Positions 1-8,343 of a stretch of DNA of 64,000 bases are shown here, piece after piece. The DNA is from an uncultured Ruegeria sp. (GTDB lineage Bacteria; Pseudomonadota; Alphaproteobacteria; Rhodobacterales; Rhodobacteraceae), in contig NZ_CANNGO010000003.1 of the NCBI RefSeq assembly GCF_947504215.1, forward strand, positions 248,001-312,000, in the 5' to 3' direction. The position numbers were made by a program, and so were the translations under genes. Below the pieces are notes generated by a model. That model saw nothing but the letters and a program-made list of their open reading frames with translations, had not been told where the DNA came from and ran no database searches. Position 1 is the stretch's first letter. Every line of letters begins with the position of its first letter.

Positions 1-333
1 ACCCATTTCAACCGGTGGAACCTCTTCGACAAAAGTGTTGCCGACTTCGGGCGCTTCCATGTACTGCCGCGCCTGTTCGACGGTCATCTCGGCTTGATAA
101 TTCTCGAGTTCTTCATCTTCGACGACGGTGCGGACGCGGGTAAAGGTCGCTTTACCGGTCTTGCGATCGATGGACACGCGAATGTCCATCTCGGCACCAT
201 ACCGGCTTTTGGCGGCACGGGCGAGCGACTCCTCCATCGCTTCGACAACCAGACCGGGGTCGATCATCTTTTCGCGTGCTACCGCCTCGGCGGTTTGCAA
301 CAGCTCCAGCTGGTTGGCTGAGGTAATTGCCAT
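1..333 (-). CDS. nusA: Transcription termination/antitermination factor NusA (N-terminal part)
   Basis: The first 111 codons of NusA are visible; the gene continues past base 1. The protein begins [20 protein letters not shown] and holds the helical RNA-polymerase-binding N-terminal domain (EKMIDPGLVVEAMEESLARA...). NusA binds RNA polymerase and modulates pausing, termination and antitermination. Its ATG overlaps the rimP stop codon as TGATG, so it is translationally coupled to rimP, the normal bacterial order rimP-nusA. The remaining S1 and KH domains lie outside the window. Confidence 0.95.
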   Translation of the reverse strand, partial: MAITSANQLELLQTAEAVAREKMIDPGLVVEAMEESLARAAKSRYGAEMDIRVSIDRKTGKATFTRVRTVVEDEELENYQAEMTVEQARQYMEAPEVGNTFVEEVPPVEMG

Positions 334-923
334 CAGTTCGTCTCCTCTTGGGACTCGTCGGTCTCTATCTCGTCGAAGGCGTTTTCGTTCAAAGCCCCCG
401 CATCTTTGCGTTGGCGCAGCATTTCCTTGATCAAGTCATCCGTCAGGACCAGCTTGGCGTCACTCAGCCAGTCAAATTTCAGACCAATGGTGATCGTCTC
501 ATCCCCTTCGGGAATATTGATCAGAACCTCATCCCCTTCGATCCCCGCAAGTTCACCTTTAAAGCGGCGGCGACCATCAATGAGGTCCGCGGTTTCGATC
601 TTGGCCTCATACCCTTCGAACATCTCGAAATCCTTGAGACGGGTCAGAGGGCGGTCGATGCCGGGGCTTGAGACTTCCAGCGTATAGGCGTCAAGAATTG
701 GGTCTTCGACATCCAGAGAGGCACTGACCGCGCTCGAAATCTCGCCGCAATCATCCACTTCGATCCCGCCATCAGGCTTATCGGCCATGATCTGCAGGGT
801 GGTCAGCTTACCGCTCATTAAACGGACGCGAACCAACTCATACCCCAGATCCTCGATCACCGGTGTGATGATCTCGGCCAGTCGCCTGTCAATGGCAGCT
901 TTGGCTATCAGGTCGTTTGTCAT
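333..923 (-). CDS. rimP: Ribosome maturation factor RimP
   Basis: A protein of 196 residues that assists 30S subunit maturation. It matches the RimP family through the N-terminal segment with [12 protein letters not shown], the acidic [16 protein letters not shown] stretch and the motif [12 protein letters not shown], followed by the C-terminal SH3-like domain. I chose the ATG at 923 ([18 protein letters not shown]) because the longer open frame upstream has no family resemblance and runs across the terminator at 950-972. It is the first gene of the rimP-nusA operon. The acidic tail ending DESQEETN is typical of alphaproteobacterial members. Confidence 0.96.
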   Translation of the reverse strand: MTNDLIAKAAIDRRLAEIITPVIEDLGYELVRVRLMSGKLTTLQIMADKPDGGIEVDDCGEISSAVSASLDVEDPILDAYTLEVSSPGIDRPLTRLKDFEMFEGYEAKIETADLIDGRRRFKGELAGIEGDEVLINIPEGDETITIGLKFDWLSDAKLVLTDDLIKEMLRQRKDAGALNENAFDEIETDESQEETN

Positions 924-949
924 CTGGTACTCTACCCTTGTTCGGGCAC

Positions 950-972
950 AAAAAAACGGGCGCGCGGCCCGT
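950..972 (-). terminator. Rho-independent terminator downstream of the SBP-like gene
   Basis: Read on the minus strand, ACGGGC-CGCGC-GCCCGT forms a six-pair stem with a five-base loop followed by a run of seven T. It lies about 120 bases after the stop of the truncated substrate-binding-protein gene and just before rimP, so it should separate the pip/SBP transcript from rimP-nusA. Confidence 0.8.
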
Positions 973-1091
973 CGAAATTTCCGGTGGAGCCTCGGACCAG
1001 AAGTCCGACACGCCGCTGTTGAAACGCATATACGCAGGACATTCCCAAACTGCAACCCCCCGAGAAAATCGTGATCGCAATTAGGCCGGTT

Positions 1092-1913
1092 TCAGGCCAA
1101 CCACCACCGTTCCGCAATACGGCCGTCGTCCAAAGCACCGCGCTGACCGACCTGCCGCGGCAGTCCAACCGATCCGGCAATCGCCAGCGCCATGTATGAT
1201 TCGCTGGGATGGAACCGCAGGCCACGCTGACCCAGCAGGCCTTCGTGTGCGGGCAGGGCTGCGACATCCACATATCCGTCCCGCAATGCTTCGGCGCGGA
1301 CATGGGCGTCGGGAATGACGATCACCTCGAGCGCATCAAGCCACCCCGCCTGATTGTCTTTGTAATGCTCTGTCACCCTGCGACCAAGAAAGTGCCGCCC
1401 GTCCTCGGCCCGTTCTACCAGGTAACACCCCGTACCGTTGGCGGTCTTCAAAGGCGTCACACCCTGACCATCACGGGTGATGACATATCTATTGTCCGCC
1501 AACAGGAACGGCAAACCAGGATTGGGGTCGGCCAGTTCCAGTCGCACAACACCGGCGCCCAGAGCTTCGGCTTGCCCGATCTCCTCCAGAACAGCGAGAA
1601 CGTCCCGAACCTTCAGTTCGGCGCCATCGTGATATTGGACGTTTTCGCGCAGATCAAATTGCCAGACACGGGCGCCAGCGTCGGTTTTCCAGCCCGTTGC
1701 CAATTCGCCGCGCAAGGTGCCATCCGGGGCAATCTCGGTCAGAGTATCAAACACGGCGCCGCGAACCACCTGATCAAGGCTGTCATCACGTGGGACCGCA
1801 AGCCGCAATGTTCCGCCTGATTTAGGAGTGTCCGCCAATGATGCCCCGGTCGCGGCCAGCAGTGCCGCAGCAGCACCCGAGGCAAACAAGGCACGGCGGT
1901 CAATCCGGGTCAT
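1092..1913 (-). CDS. Truncated peptide/nickel-type ABC transporter substrate-binding protein
   Basis: A protein of 273 residues with a Tat-like leader (IDRRALFASGAAAALLAATGASLA) followed by family-5 solute-binding-protein features: GGTLRLAVPRDDSLDQ, the FDTLTEIAPDGTLRGELATGWK segment and the VWQFDLRENVQYHDG motif. Complete family members are about 500 residues; this one stops near where the second lobe should start (ESYMALAIAGSVGLPRQV...). It overlaps the upstream pip gene by four bases (ATGA). No permease or ATPase genes are nearby. It may be a decayed SBP or a short stand-alone periplasmic form; ligand transport by itself looks unlikely. Confidence 0.75.
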   Translation of the reverse strand: MTRIDRRALFASGAAAALLAATGASLADTPKSGGTLRLAVPRDDSLDQVVRGAVFDTLTEIAPDGTLRGELATGWKTDAGARVWQFDLRENVQYHDGAELKVRDVLAVLEEIGQAEALGAGVVRLELADPNPGLPFLLADNRYVITRDGQGVTPLKTANGTGCYLVERAEDGRHFLGRRVTEHYKDNQAGWLDALEVIVIPDAHVRAEALRDGYVDVAALPAHEGLLGQRGLRFHPSESYMALAIAGSVGLPRQVGQRGALDDGRIAERWWLA

Positions 1914-2887
1914 GCCACGCCCTCCGCCACACGGTCCATGATGCGAACCAGTTCGGCGCTAATCCCCGGTTCAGACAGGGCGTGCCCTGCGTTGCGCACC
2001 ATCTTCAAATCAACATTGGGCCAGCGCTTAGACAGATTCCAAGCCGCCTGGGGCGGGCAGATCATATCATAGCGGCCTTGGACAATGTGGCCCGGAATAT
2101 GTGCGATCTTGTCCATCTGGTCCAGAATTTGCCCATCCGCCTCAAGAAATCCACTGTTTATGAAATAGTGGTTTTCAAGTCGCGCGAAGGCCCGTGCGTA
2201 TTCGCCGGGGCTTTCTCCGGTCGTCCCATTTGAATGGATCGAAGCCAGGGCGTTTTCCCAGCTGGACCAGGCGCGTGCGAACAGGATTTCCGTGGCCCGG
2301 TCACCTGAAAAGAGACGCTTGTTATAGGCGCCAATTGGGTTCGACAGTTCATCCTCGGACAGGAGAGACGTGAATTTCGACCATTGCTCGGGCCAGAATC
2401 TTCCGACGCCGCCGCCGTAGAACCAATCCAGCTCCGCCTGGGTCATCAGGAAAACGCCACGTAATACCAACCGGCTCACGCGGTCCGGATGCGCTTGCGC
2501 ATAGATCAGCGCCAACGTCGCGCCCCAGCTTCCGCCAAAGACGGTCCATTCTTCAATATCCAGCAAGCTCCGCAGGCGTTCGATATCGGCGACCAGATGC
2601 CAGGTCGTGTTATTCTCCACCGACGCATGGGGGCGCGACTTACCGCAACCTCGCTGATCAAACAGAATCACCCGAAAAACGCTGGGATCGAAATAGCGCC
2701 GCATAGCCGGGCTGCATCCACCGCCCGGACCGCCATGCAAGACCACGACCGGCACCCCATCTGGATTGCCGCTTTGCTCCATATAAACCTGATGACCGTC
2801 GCCCACACTGACCAAACGCTGATCGAACGGGTCGATCGGCGGGTACAGATACTGAACTGCGCGCTTTTGGTCCGGGTACTTGTCCAT
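1910..2887 (-). CDS. pip: Proline iminopeptidase (alpha/beta hydrolase)
   Basis: A cytoplasmic serine peptidase of 325 residues that removes N-terminal proline from peptides. The oxyanion motif HGGPGG is at 51-56, the nucleophile elbow GGSWGA holds Ser120, and the conserved DQRGCGKSRPH follows the third strand. The catalytic Asp (GRYDMICPP) and His (NAGHALSEP) are near the C terminus. Length and motif order fit the peptidase S33 family. The gene is divergent from ubiG with only 48 bases between them and is coupled to the truncated SBP gene downstream. Confidence 0.95.
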   Translation of the reverse strand: MDKYPDQKRAVQYLYPPIDPFDQRLVSVGDGHQVYMEQSGNPDGVPVVVLHGGPGGGCSPAMRRYFDPSVFRVILFDQRGCGKSRPHASVENNTTWHLVADIERLRSLLDIEEWTVFGGSWGATLALIYAQAHPDRVSRLVLRGVFLMTQAELDWFYGGGVGRFWPEQWSKFTSLLSEDELSNPIGAYNKRLFSGDRATEILFARAWSSWENALASIHSNGTTGESPGEYARAFARLENHYFINSGFLEADGQILDQMDKIAHIPGHIVQGRYDMICPPQAAWNLSKRWPNVDLKMVRNAGHALSEPGISAELVRIMDRVAEGVA

Positions 2888-2935
2888 TATGGGCCTATAT
2901 AGTCCTTAAGCGTAAAAGAGCATACGGAGACAGGA

Positions 2936-3682
2936 ATGCAAGCGCATCCGAACACGGTGGACCCATCCGAGATCGCAAAATTCGAGGCGATGGCCGCAGA
3001 ATGGTGGGACCCGCATGGGAAATTCAAACCGCTGCACATGCTGAACCCGTGCCGTTTGGACTATATCACACAGCAAATCGCAGGCGAATTTGACCGTGAC
3101 CTGAAAGCCCCGAAACCGTTCGAAGGGCTGCGCCTGCTGGATATCGGCTGCGGAGGAGGCTTGCTGAGCGAACCCATGGCTCGTCTGGGGGCTGAGGTTG
3201 TAGGCGCTGACGCGGCCGAAGGAAACCTGCCTGTCGCTCGCATTCATGCTGAACAGTCCGGGCTGCAGATCGACTATCGCCACACGACGGCCGAAGCAAT
3301 GGCCGCAGATGGCGAGCAGTTTGACGTGGTGTTGAATATGGAAGTGGTCGAGCATGTCGCTGACCCGCAAAGCTATCTGACCGCAACGCAGCAACTGCTG
3401 AAACCCGGTGGGTTGCAGGTGTGCTCGACCATCAATCGCAATCCGAAATCCTATGCGATGGCCATTTTCGGGGCCGAAGTCGTCATGCGCTGGCTGCCGC
3501 GAGGCACGCACGAATGGAACAAGTTCATCACTCCGGATGAGCTGTTTGAGCTTCTAAGGCAGGCTGGTCTTGATCCAGTGGATCGCAAAGGCTTTGTGTT
3601 CAACCCGATCCTCTGGAGTTGGTCAATCTCGGATCGGGACCTAAGCGTGAATTATGTGACTGCGAGTGTGAAGCCCGGCTGA
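2936..3682 (+). CDS. ubiG: Ubiquinone biosynthesis O-methyltransferase UbiG
   Basis: A class I SAM-dependent methyltransferase of 248 residues carrying out both O-methylations of ubiquinone synthesis. The SAM-binding motif LLDIGCGGG lies at about 68-75, followed by GADAAEGNL and the family signature [11 protein letters not shown]. The N-terminal [19 protein letters not shown] and the segment [15 protein letters not shown] are diagnostic for UbiG. It converges on the MarR-family gene with a two-base gap. Confidence 0.97.
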   Translation: MQAHPNTVDPSEIAKFEAMAAEWWDPHGKFKPLHMLNPCRLDYITQQIAGEFDRDLKAPKPFEGLRLLDIGCGGGLLSEPMARLGAEVVGADAAEGNLPVARIHAEQSGLQIDYRHTTAEAMAADGEQFDVVLNMEVVEHVADPQSYLTATQQLLKPGGLQVCSTINRNPKSYAMAIFGAEVVMRWLPRGTHEWNKFITPDELFELLRQAGLDPVDRKGFVFNPILWSWSISDRDLSVNYVTASVKPG

Positions 3683-3684
3683 TT

Positions 3685-4125
3685 CTATTCTTCTTCCAGC
3701 TTCAGTCGCAAATCACGCAGCACAGGCAGGGTAGAACGGACTCGCTCCAGCCCCAATTCTCCGACCACACGGTTGATCAGCGGCGCGATTGAAGAAATCG
3801 CCTGATCGCGGGCGCGCCGCCCAGCGGGGCTGATCGCCACCATTTTGCGGCGGGCATCGTCCCAATCGGGACGGATATGGATGTAGCCGGCCCATTCCAG
3901 CTTGGCCAAAGTGTTGGTCATGGCACCTCGGGTCACGTGAAACGTATTGGCCAGTTGTGCCGGGCTGCGTTCGTCGCCGACAAAGACCAGATGGTTCAGC
4001 ACCGAGAAATGCGAGATTTCCATGCCCTTGGGCAGAACGCGGCTCAGCCGGTTCCGCAACAGTTGATCGGCGGTCAGGATCTCGCTGAACAGCGTGACCG
4101 CCAGGGCATTGTGTTCGTCAGTCAT
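3685..4125 (-). CDS. MarR-family transcriptional regulator
   Basis: A winged-helix regulator of about 146 residues. The core contains SHFSVLNHLVF, the recognition region SPAQLANTFHVTRGAMTNTLAKLEWAG and the wing DWDDARRKMVAISPAG. The ATG at 4125 (MTDEHNALAV) is preferred; an ATG at 4143 that overlaps the stop of the nitrilase gene would add six residues. It is last in a run grxC-nitrilase-marR whose members overlap or nearly overlap. The ligand and targets cannot be read from sequence. Confidence 0.92.
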   Translation of the reverse strand: MTDEHNALAVTLFSEILTADQLLRNRLSRVLPKGMEISHFSVLNHLVFVGDERSPAQLANTFHVTRGAMTNTLAKLEWAGYIHIRPDWDDARRKMVAISPAGRRARDQAISSIAPLINRVVGELGLERVRSTLPVLRDLRLKLEEE

Positions 4126-4139
4126 GGCCCGATTCTGGA

Positions 4140-4970
4140 TCAAGGCCCGTCGAAGGGACGGGTATGTGTCAGAGAGGGCACGCGTCGGCGTGCCTCTGTC
4201 ACAGAACTATCATCCAAATCGAAAAAGTGAATGCCCGGATCGGTGCCTGCGTCGATCAGCACCTCTCCCCACGGGGCCACAACCATGCTGTGACCGTAAG
4301 TCTGACGTGTTTTCCCGCGCGTTTTGGGATGGTCACCCGTCTGGGCGGGCGCAAGGACCCAGCAGCCGTTTTCTATGGCCCGTGCACGCAGCAACGATTC
4401 CCAATGCGCCGCCCCGGTGACCGGCGAAAAGGCGGCCGGAACCGTGATGATCCGCGCACCAGCCTGCGCCAAAGTGGCATGCAGATGCGGGAAACGTATA
4501 TCGTAACAAATGGTCAGCCCAACTTTGCCAAAATCCGTCTCGGCCACCACCGCCGTTGTACCGGGCCGGTAGTTAGCTGATTCGCAAAAGGTCTCGGTTT
4601 CGGTAACCTGCACATCAAACATGTGGATTTTGTCATAGCGTGCCGCGATCTGCCCGTTTGGGTCGATCATAAAGGACCGGTTGGCGAACCGGCCATCCGC
4701 ATCGTGGGTCTTGATCCCCAGCGACCCGATCAACAACCAGACGCCTAGAGCAGCGGCCTGCTCACGCAGGCCCGCAAGGGAGATGTCATCTTCTTCTTCC
4801 TGTAAAACCTCGCGCTGCCGTGTGGTGCTGTTGGAAACACAGTTTGTCACCTCTGGCGTCAGGATGAACTGTGCACCTTGCCCGGCGGCGTCGGCCATCA
4901 TCGAGCGCACCATCTCAAGATTCTGAACCGGATCGTCAGATGAGGTGAGTTGAAGCAGCGCGGTTTTCAT
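4140..4970 (-). CDS. Carbon-nitrogen hydrolase (Nit/omega-amidase type)
   Basis: An amidohydrolase of 276 residues from the nitrilase superfamily. The catalytic triad is visible as Glu40 (LTPE), Lys114 (RYDKIHMFD) and Cys155 (GLTICYDIRFP). The pattern CYDIRFP and the KIHMFDV segment match the Nit1/Nit2 branch, which acts on deaminated glutathione or alpha-keto-omega-amides rather than nitriles. Its start overlaps the grxC stop (TGATG), and association with glutaredoxin in alphaproteobacteria fits a glutathione-repair role, which remains an inference. Confidence 0.92.
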   Translation of the reverse strand: MKTALLQLTSSDDPVQNLEMVRSMMADAAGQGAQFILTPEVTNCVSNSTTRQREVLQEEEDDISLAGLREQAAALGVWLLIGSLGIKTHDADGRFANRSFMIDPNGQIAARYDKIHMFDVQVTETETFCESANYRPGTTAVVAETDFGKVGLTICYDIRFPHLHATLAQAGARIITVPAAFSPVTGAAHWESLLRARAIENGCWVLAPAQTGDHPKTRGKTRQTYGHSMVVAPWGEVLIDAGTDPGIHFFDLDDSSVTEARRRVPSLTHTRPFDGP

Positions 4971-5227
4971 CAGGCCGCCAACAGGTTGTCCAGTTTACCC
5001 TGCCGCTCGAGATCATACAGATCGTCGCAGCCGCCAACGTGGTCAGTGCCGATGAAAATTTGTGGCACGGTGCGTTTGCCACCCGCGCGTTGTATCATTT
5101 CAGGCTTGCGCTTTGGGTGCATCAAGACATCGATTTCCTTGAACTCGACCCCTTTCTGTTTCAGCAGCCGCTTGGCCGCATGACAAAACCCGCATAGAGG
5201 CGAGGTATAGATTTCAACCGATTTCAT
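4970..5227 (-). CDS. grxC: Glutaredoxin 3
   Basis: A dithiol glutaredoxin of 85 residues with the redox motif CGFC at 12-15, the TVPQIFI cis-proline segment and GGCDDLYDL for glutathione binding. The start at 5227 (MKSVEIYTSPLCGFC) has an AAGGAA Shine-Dalgarno; the longer upstream frame is not conserved in character. It reduces disulfides and glutathionylated proteins in the cytoplasm. The stop overlaps the start of the nitrilase-like gene. Confidence 0.96.
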   Translation of the reverse strand: MKSVEIYTSPLCGFCHAAKRLLKQKGVEFKEIDVLMHPKRKPEMIQRAGGKRTVPQIFIGTDHVGGCDDLYDLERQGKLDNLLAA

Positions 5228-5264
5228 ATTCCGTTCCTTCGCGTTTCGCGTAACTTGCCGCGAA

Positions 5265-6029
5265 TTAGGCATCCTTGGCAACGCGTGCCAGTACCAACAC
5301 GAAAATATGATTCGCCCCCGATGATATGCAAGCCTGTGTACATGCGGCCAGAGTCGCGCCCGAGGTCATCACATCATCGACCAGAAGAACATCCCGCCCG
5401 TGCATTCTGTGACGCCGCTTCGGATGTGCAGAAATCGCATTTTTCAATAATCCGGCCCGCTCCGCCGCAGTTTTACCGTCCAGCACAGGTGTCTTAGCCC
5501 GGCGCGTCAGCAGATCCGGGCAGGTTTCCAACCCAACCTCTCGCCCAAGATGTTGGGCCAACAGCGCCGATTGGTTGTACCGTCGTTTGATCAGGCGTGA
5601 CCAATGCAAGGGAACAGGTGCAATCACCATGCCAGGTCTGAACAGCCCGCGACCCGCCTGTGCCATCCACTGCGCAGCGGGCCTAGCCAGCTCTGGCCGG
5701 TCACTATGTTTTAGCGCAAGGATCAAAGACCGGGCACGTCCCTGATACAACAATGCAGCGCGCCCATCCCGCCAGGGGCGAGGCGCCTTCAGGCAATCAT
5801 CACACTCGATCCGGTGGCCGTCTCTACCGCCGGGCAAGGGCATCCCACACCTGTCGCAAACCGTTCCGCCGATAAAGGGCGTATCGCGCCAACACAAAGC
5901 GCATAAGCCGAAATCTGATTCGGTCAACTCTCCGCAACTTAAACATCTGGGCGGATAGATTAGTTCGACAGCGGTTTGAACTCGCTGCCAGATGCGATAC
6001 TTGCGAGCTATGAAACCGCCTGCGTCCAC
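5265..6029 (-). CDS. comF: ComF-family amidophosphoribosyltransferase-like protein
   Basis: About 254 residues. The N-terminal zinc ribbon has the pairs CLSCG and CALC, then CDRCG and CDDC; the C-terminal phosphoribosyltransferase domain carries VLLVDDVMTSGAT, the PRPP-binding loop. No in-frame ATG lies close to the conserved YPPRCLSCG; I chose the GTG at 6029, preceded by AGAGAGG, which makes the gene overlap the start of the divergent methyltransferase-like gene by 20 bases. An ATG at 6173 would give 302 residues with a low-complexity Arg/Ala-rich leader. ComF proteins are linked to DNA uptake, but the biochemical role is uncertain. Confidence 0.88.
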   Translation of the reverse strand: MDAGGFIARKYRIWQRVQTAVELIYPPRCLSCGELTESDFGLCALCWRDTPFIGGTVCDRCGMPLPGGRDGHRIECDDCLKAPRPWRDGRAALLYQGRARSLILALKHSDRPELARPAAQWMAQAGRGLFRPGMVIAPVPLHWSRLIKRRYNQSALLAQHLGREVGLETCPDLLTRRAKTPVLDGKTAAERAGLLKNAISAHPKRRHRMHGRDVLLVDDVMTSGATLAACTQACISSGANHIFVLVLARVAKDA

Positions 6030-6840
6030 CGCACCCTCTCTATTTGACCGGTCAGCCCTGTCCCTGCGCCGCGCACGTGCGCAGGACGAAGCCCTATTCC
6101 TGCACCGCGCCGCCGTAGACGAAGTGCAGGATCGGCTATCGATGATTAACAGAACCTTTACGGCACCAGCCATAGTGACGCCTTTCCGTCAAATCTGGCA
6201 GAACGTTTTGCCAGACGCGAATATCATTCCGGATGATGAGACATTGGCATTAACCCCCGGCACACATGATTTGGTGATTCATGCCATGGCCTTGCATTGG
6301 GCCAACGACCCGGTTGGACAGCTCATCCAATGCAACCGGGCTTTACGTCCTGATGGCTTATTGCTGGTCGTATGTCTGGGCGGAGAAACCCTGCACCAAC
6401 TGCGCGCCGCACTGGGGCAGGCCGAAATTGCTGTCACGGGAGGGCTTAGCCCTCGCATCGCTCCAATGGCTGAGCTGCGGGATCTGGGATCCCTGCTGCA
6501 ACGGGCCGGGTTGGCGTTGCCAGTGGCCGATGCAGCCGCGCTGACGGCCGAATACAAGGATCTGCACCATCTGATGCGCGATCTGCGCGCGATGGGCGAA
6601 ACCAATGTTCTGTCACATCGCCTAAGAAGGCCCACGAAACGGCAAATCTTTGACCAGGCACAGAAAGCCTATAGCGAACACTTCGCGACGCCAGAAGACC
6701 GGCTGCCTGCAACGTTCGAGTTGATCTGCCTGACCGGCTGGTCCCCCGATGAAAGCCAGCCCAAACCCTTGCGCCCTGGGTCTGCCCAGATGCGCCTTGC
6801 CGAGGCCCTGAACACAGATGAGGGCAATCTGCCGGATTGA
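6010..6840 (+). CDS. NDUFAF5/BioC-like methyltransferase-fold protein
   Basis: A protein of 276 residues (start MKPPASTAPSLFDR). It resembles the alphaproteobacterial relatives of the complex I assembly factor NDUFAF5: LFDRSALSLRRARA at the N terminus, VIHAMALHWANDPVGQL, RALRPDGLLLVVCLGGETLHQLR and a C-terminal CLTGWSPDESQPKPLRPGSA. The usual glycine-rich SAM motif I is not recognisable. It is divergent from comF and followed by hemH. Confidence 0.85.
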   Translation: MKPPASTAPSLFDRSALSLRRARAQDEALFLHRAAVDEVQDRLSMINRTFTAPAIVTPFRQIWQNVLPDANIIPDDETLALTPGTHDLVIHAMALHWANDPVGQLIQCNRALRPDGLLLVVCLGGETLHQLRAALGQAEIAVTGGLSPRIAPMAELRDLGSLLQRAGLALPVADAAALTAEYKDLHHLMRDLRAMGETNVLSHRLRRPTKRQIFDQAQKAYSEHFATPEDRLPATFELICLTGWSPDESQPKPLRPGSAQMRLAEALNTDEGNLPD

Positions 6841-6896
6841 CGGCCGGGTTTTTCCCTTTATCTCAGATCAGACCACATAAATTCAGGAAGCCCAAT

Positions 6897-7946
6897 ATGT
6901 TTGACGCAACCCGCCCCGCACATGCACCCGCCGACCATCCGAAGGTCAAAATGGGGCGCGTTGGGATTCTGCTGGCCAATCTGGGCACTCCGGATGACTA
7001 CACCTATTGGCCGATGAGACGTTATCTGAACGAGTTTCTTTCAGACCGCCGTGTGATCGACTACCCGGCGTGGAAATGGCAGCCAATCCTGCAGGGCATC
7101 ATTCTGACCAAGCGCCCTTTCAGCTCGGGCGAGGCCTACAAATCCATTTGGAATCACGACAAGGGCGAAAGCCCGCTGATGACGATCACCAAGGATCAGA
7201 CCGCAAAACTCCGCGATGCAATGCAAGAGCGTTACGGCGATCAGGTCATGGTGGATTTCTGCATGCGCTACGGCAACCCAGCCACCAAGTCCAAGGTTCG
7301 GCAAATGGTGGCCGAAGGCTGCGACCGCATTCTGTTCTTCCCGCTTTATCCGCATTACGCGGGCGCAACGACGGCAACAGCGAACGACCAGTTCTTTCGC
7401 TCGTTGATGGAGGAGGCCTGGCAACCCGCCAGCCGCACCGTTCCAGCATACTATGCGGAACCGAGCTATATTGACGCCCTAGCACAGTCGGTCGAACGCG
7501 CCTATGCCACAATGAACACCAAGCCGGATACTTTAGTCTGCTCTTACCACGGCATGCCCGAGCGCTATTTGCAACAGGGCGATCCCTACCACTGCCAATG
7601 CGTGAAAACGTCAAGATTGCTGAAGGAGCGGCTGGGATGGTCGGACGACCAGATAATCTCGACCTTCCAATCGCGCTTTGGTCCCGAAGAGTGGTTGAAA
7701 CCCTATACGGTGGATCACGTTGCTGAGCTGGCGCGTCAGGGAAAAAAGAACATAGCCGTCATCGCACCGGCCTTTTCAGCCGATTGCATTGAAACGCTGG
7801 AAGAGATCAACGAAGAGATCAAGGAAAGCTTTGAAGAGGCGGGCGGTGAGACATTTACCTATATTCCCTGCCTGAACGACGATGCGCCGCATATCAAAGC
7901 GCTCAGCACGATCATTGAAAACAACCTAAGTGGTTGGTTGGACTGA
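6897..7946 (+). CDS. hemH: Ferrochelatase
   Basis: Inserts ferrous iron into protoporphyrin IX, the last step of protoheme synthesis. It has 349 residues; GILLANLGTPD marks the N terminus, and the family motif SYHGMPERY holds the catalytic His. The segments LFFPLYPHYAGATTAT and PAFSADCIETLEEI are conserved ferrochelatase blocks. I chose the ATG at 6897 (MFDATRPAHAP) behind CAGGAAG; a longer frame from 6837 lacks such a site. A strong hairpin terminator follows. Confidence 0.97.
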   Translation: MFDATRPAHAPADHPKVKMGRVGILLANLGTPDDYTYWPMRRYLNEFLSDRRVIDYPAWKWQPILQGIILTKRPFSSGEAYKSIWNHDKGESPLMTITKDQTAKLRDAMQERYGDQVMVDFCMRYGNPATKSKVRQMVAEGCDRILFFPLYPHYAGATTATANDQFFRSLMEEAWQPASRTVPAYYAEPSYIDALAQSVERAYATMNTKPDTLVCSYHGMPERYLQQGDPYHCQCVKTSRLLKERLGWSDDQIISTFQSRFGPEEWLKPYTVDHVAELARQGKKNIAVIAPAFSADCIETLEEINEEIKESFEEAGGETFTYIPCLNDDAPHIKALSTIIENNLSGWLD

Positions 7947-7967
7947 CGCGCGCTACAGTTAGGCGTG

Positions 7968-8001
7968 AAAAAAGGCGGTGGATTGCTCCACCGCCTTTTT
8001 T
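7968..8001. terminator. Bidirectional terminator between hemH and the small-protein gene
   Basis: The inverted repeat GGCGGTGG-attgct-CCACCGCC has eight perfect pairs and is flanked by a run of A on the left and T on the right, so it can terminate transcription in both directions. hemH ends on plus at 7946 and the convergent small gene ends on minus at 8021. Confidence 0.92.
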
Positions 8002-8020
8002 CTGAATTTCGCTCGTAGAA

Positions 8021-8203
8021 TTAACCGGCTGCAACAGCTGCGGCAACAACGACCAGCAGAATCAGTGGCAGCAGGATGCCCTGCGAAGAACCCTGTGTTT
8101 CTTCTACAACAACAGGAGCCTCAACAACCGGCTCTTCCAGGTTGCCAGCAAAAGCGGTCGAAGCAGCAGCCGTCAGAGCAGCGGCGAGAACGAGTTTTTT
8201 CAT
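8021..8203 (-). CDS. Small secreted or membrane-anchored protein of unknown function
   Basis: A 60-residue protein. It has a clear signal peptide (MKKLVLAAALTAAASTAFAG), a short acidic proline/valine-rich middle (EEPVVEAPVVVEE) and a C-terminal hydrophobic segment (ILLPLILLVVVAAAVAAG) that could anchor it in the membrane. The start is supported by GGAGG seven bases upstream. I recognise no functional family. It is convergent with hemH and shares the terminator. Confidence 0.85.
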   Translation of the reverse strand: MKKLVLAAALTAAASTAFAGNLEEPVVEAPVVVEETQGSSQGILLPLILLVVVAAAVAAG

Positions 8204-8343
8204 ATTAACCTCCAGAATTTGCGCAATTCCAATATCTGGAACCACACACCTAAGACTTACCTCGTGGCTTTTTTCTAATCAGCATTAAAGCTGGAATGCA
8301 ATTGCAACTTGAGCGGCAAGCGGCTTCGAGCGCGAAAATGTCG

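Noticed and set aside
5994..6173. Long N-terminal extension of ComF to an ATG at 6173
   Set aside because: The extra residues are Arg/Ala-rich, antisense to the divergent gene's start, and not part of the zinc-ribbon family; the GTG at 6029 has a better ribosome-binding site.
8215..8241. Overlapping short inverted repeats (GAATT...AATTC and TTCCA...TGGAA) before the 60-aa gene
   Set aside because: Short arms without a known regulator pattern; likely untranslated leader structure at most.
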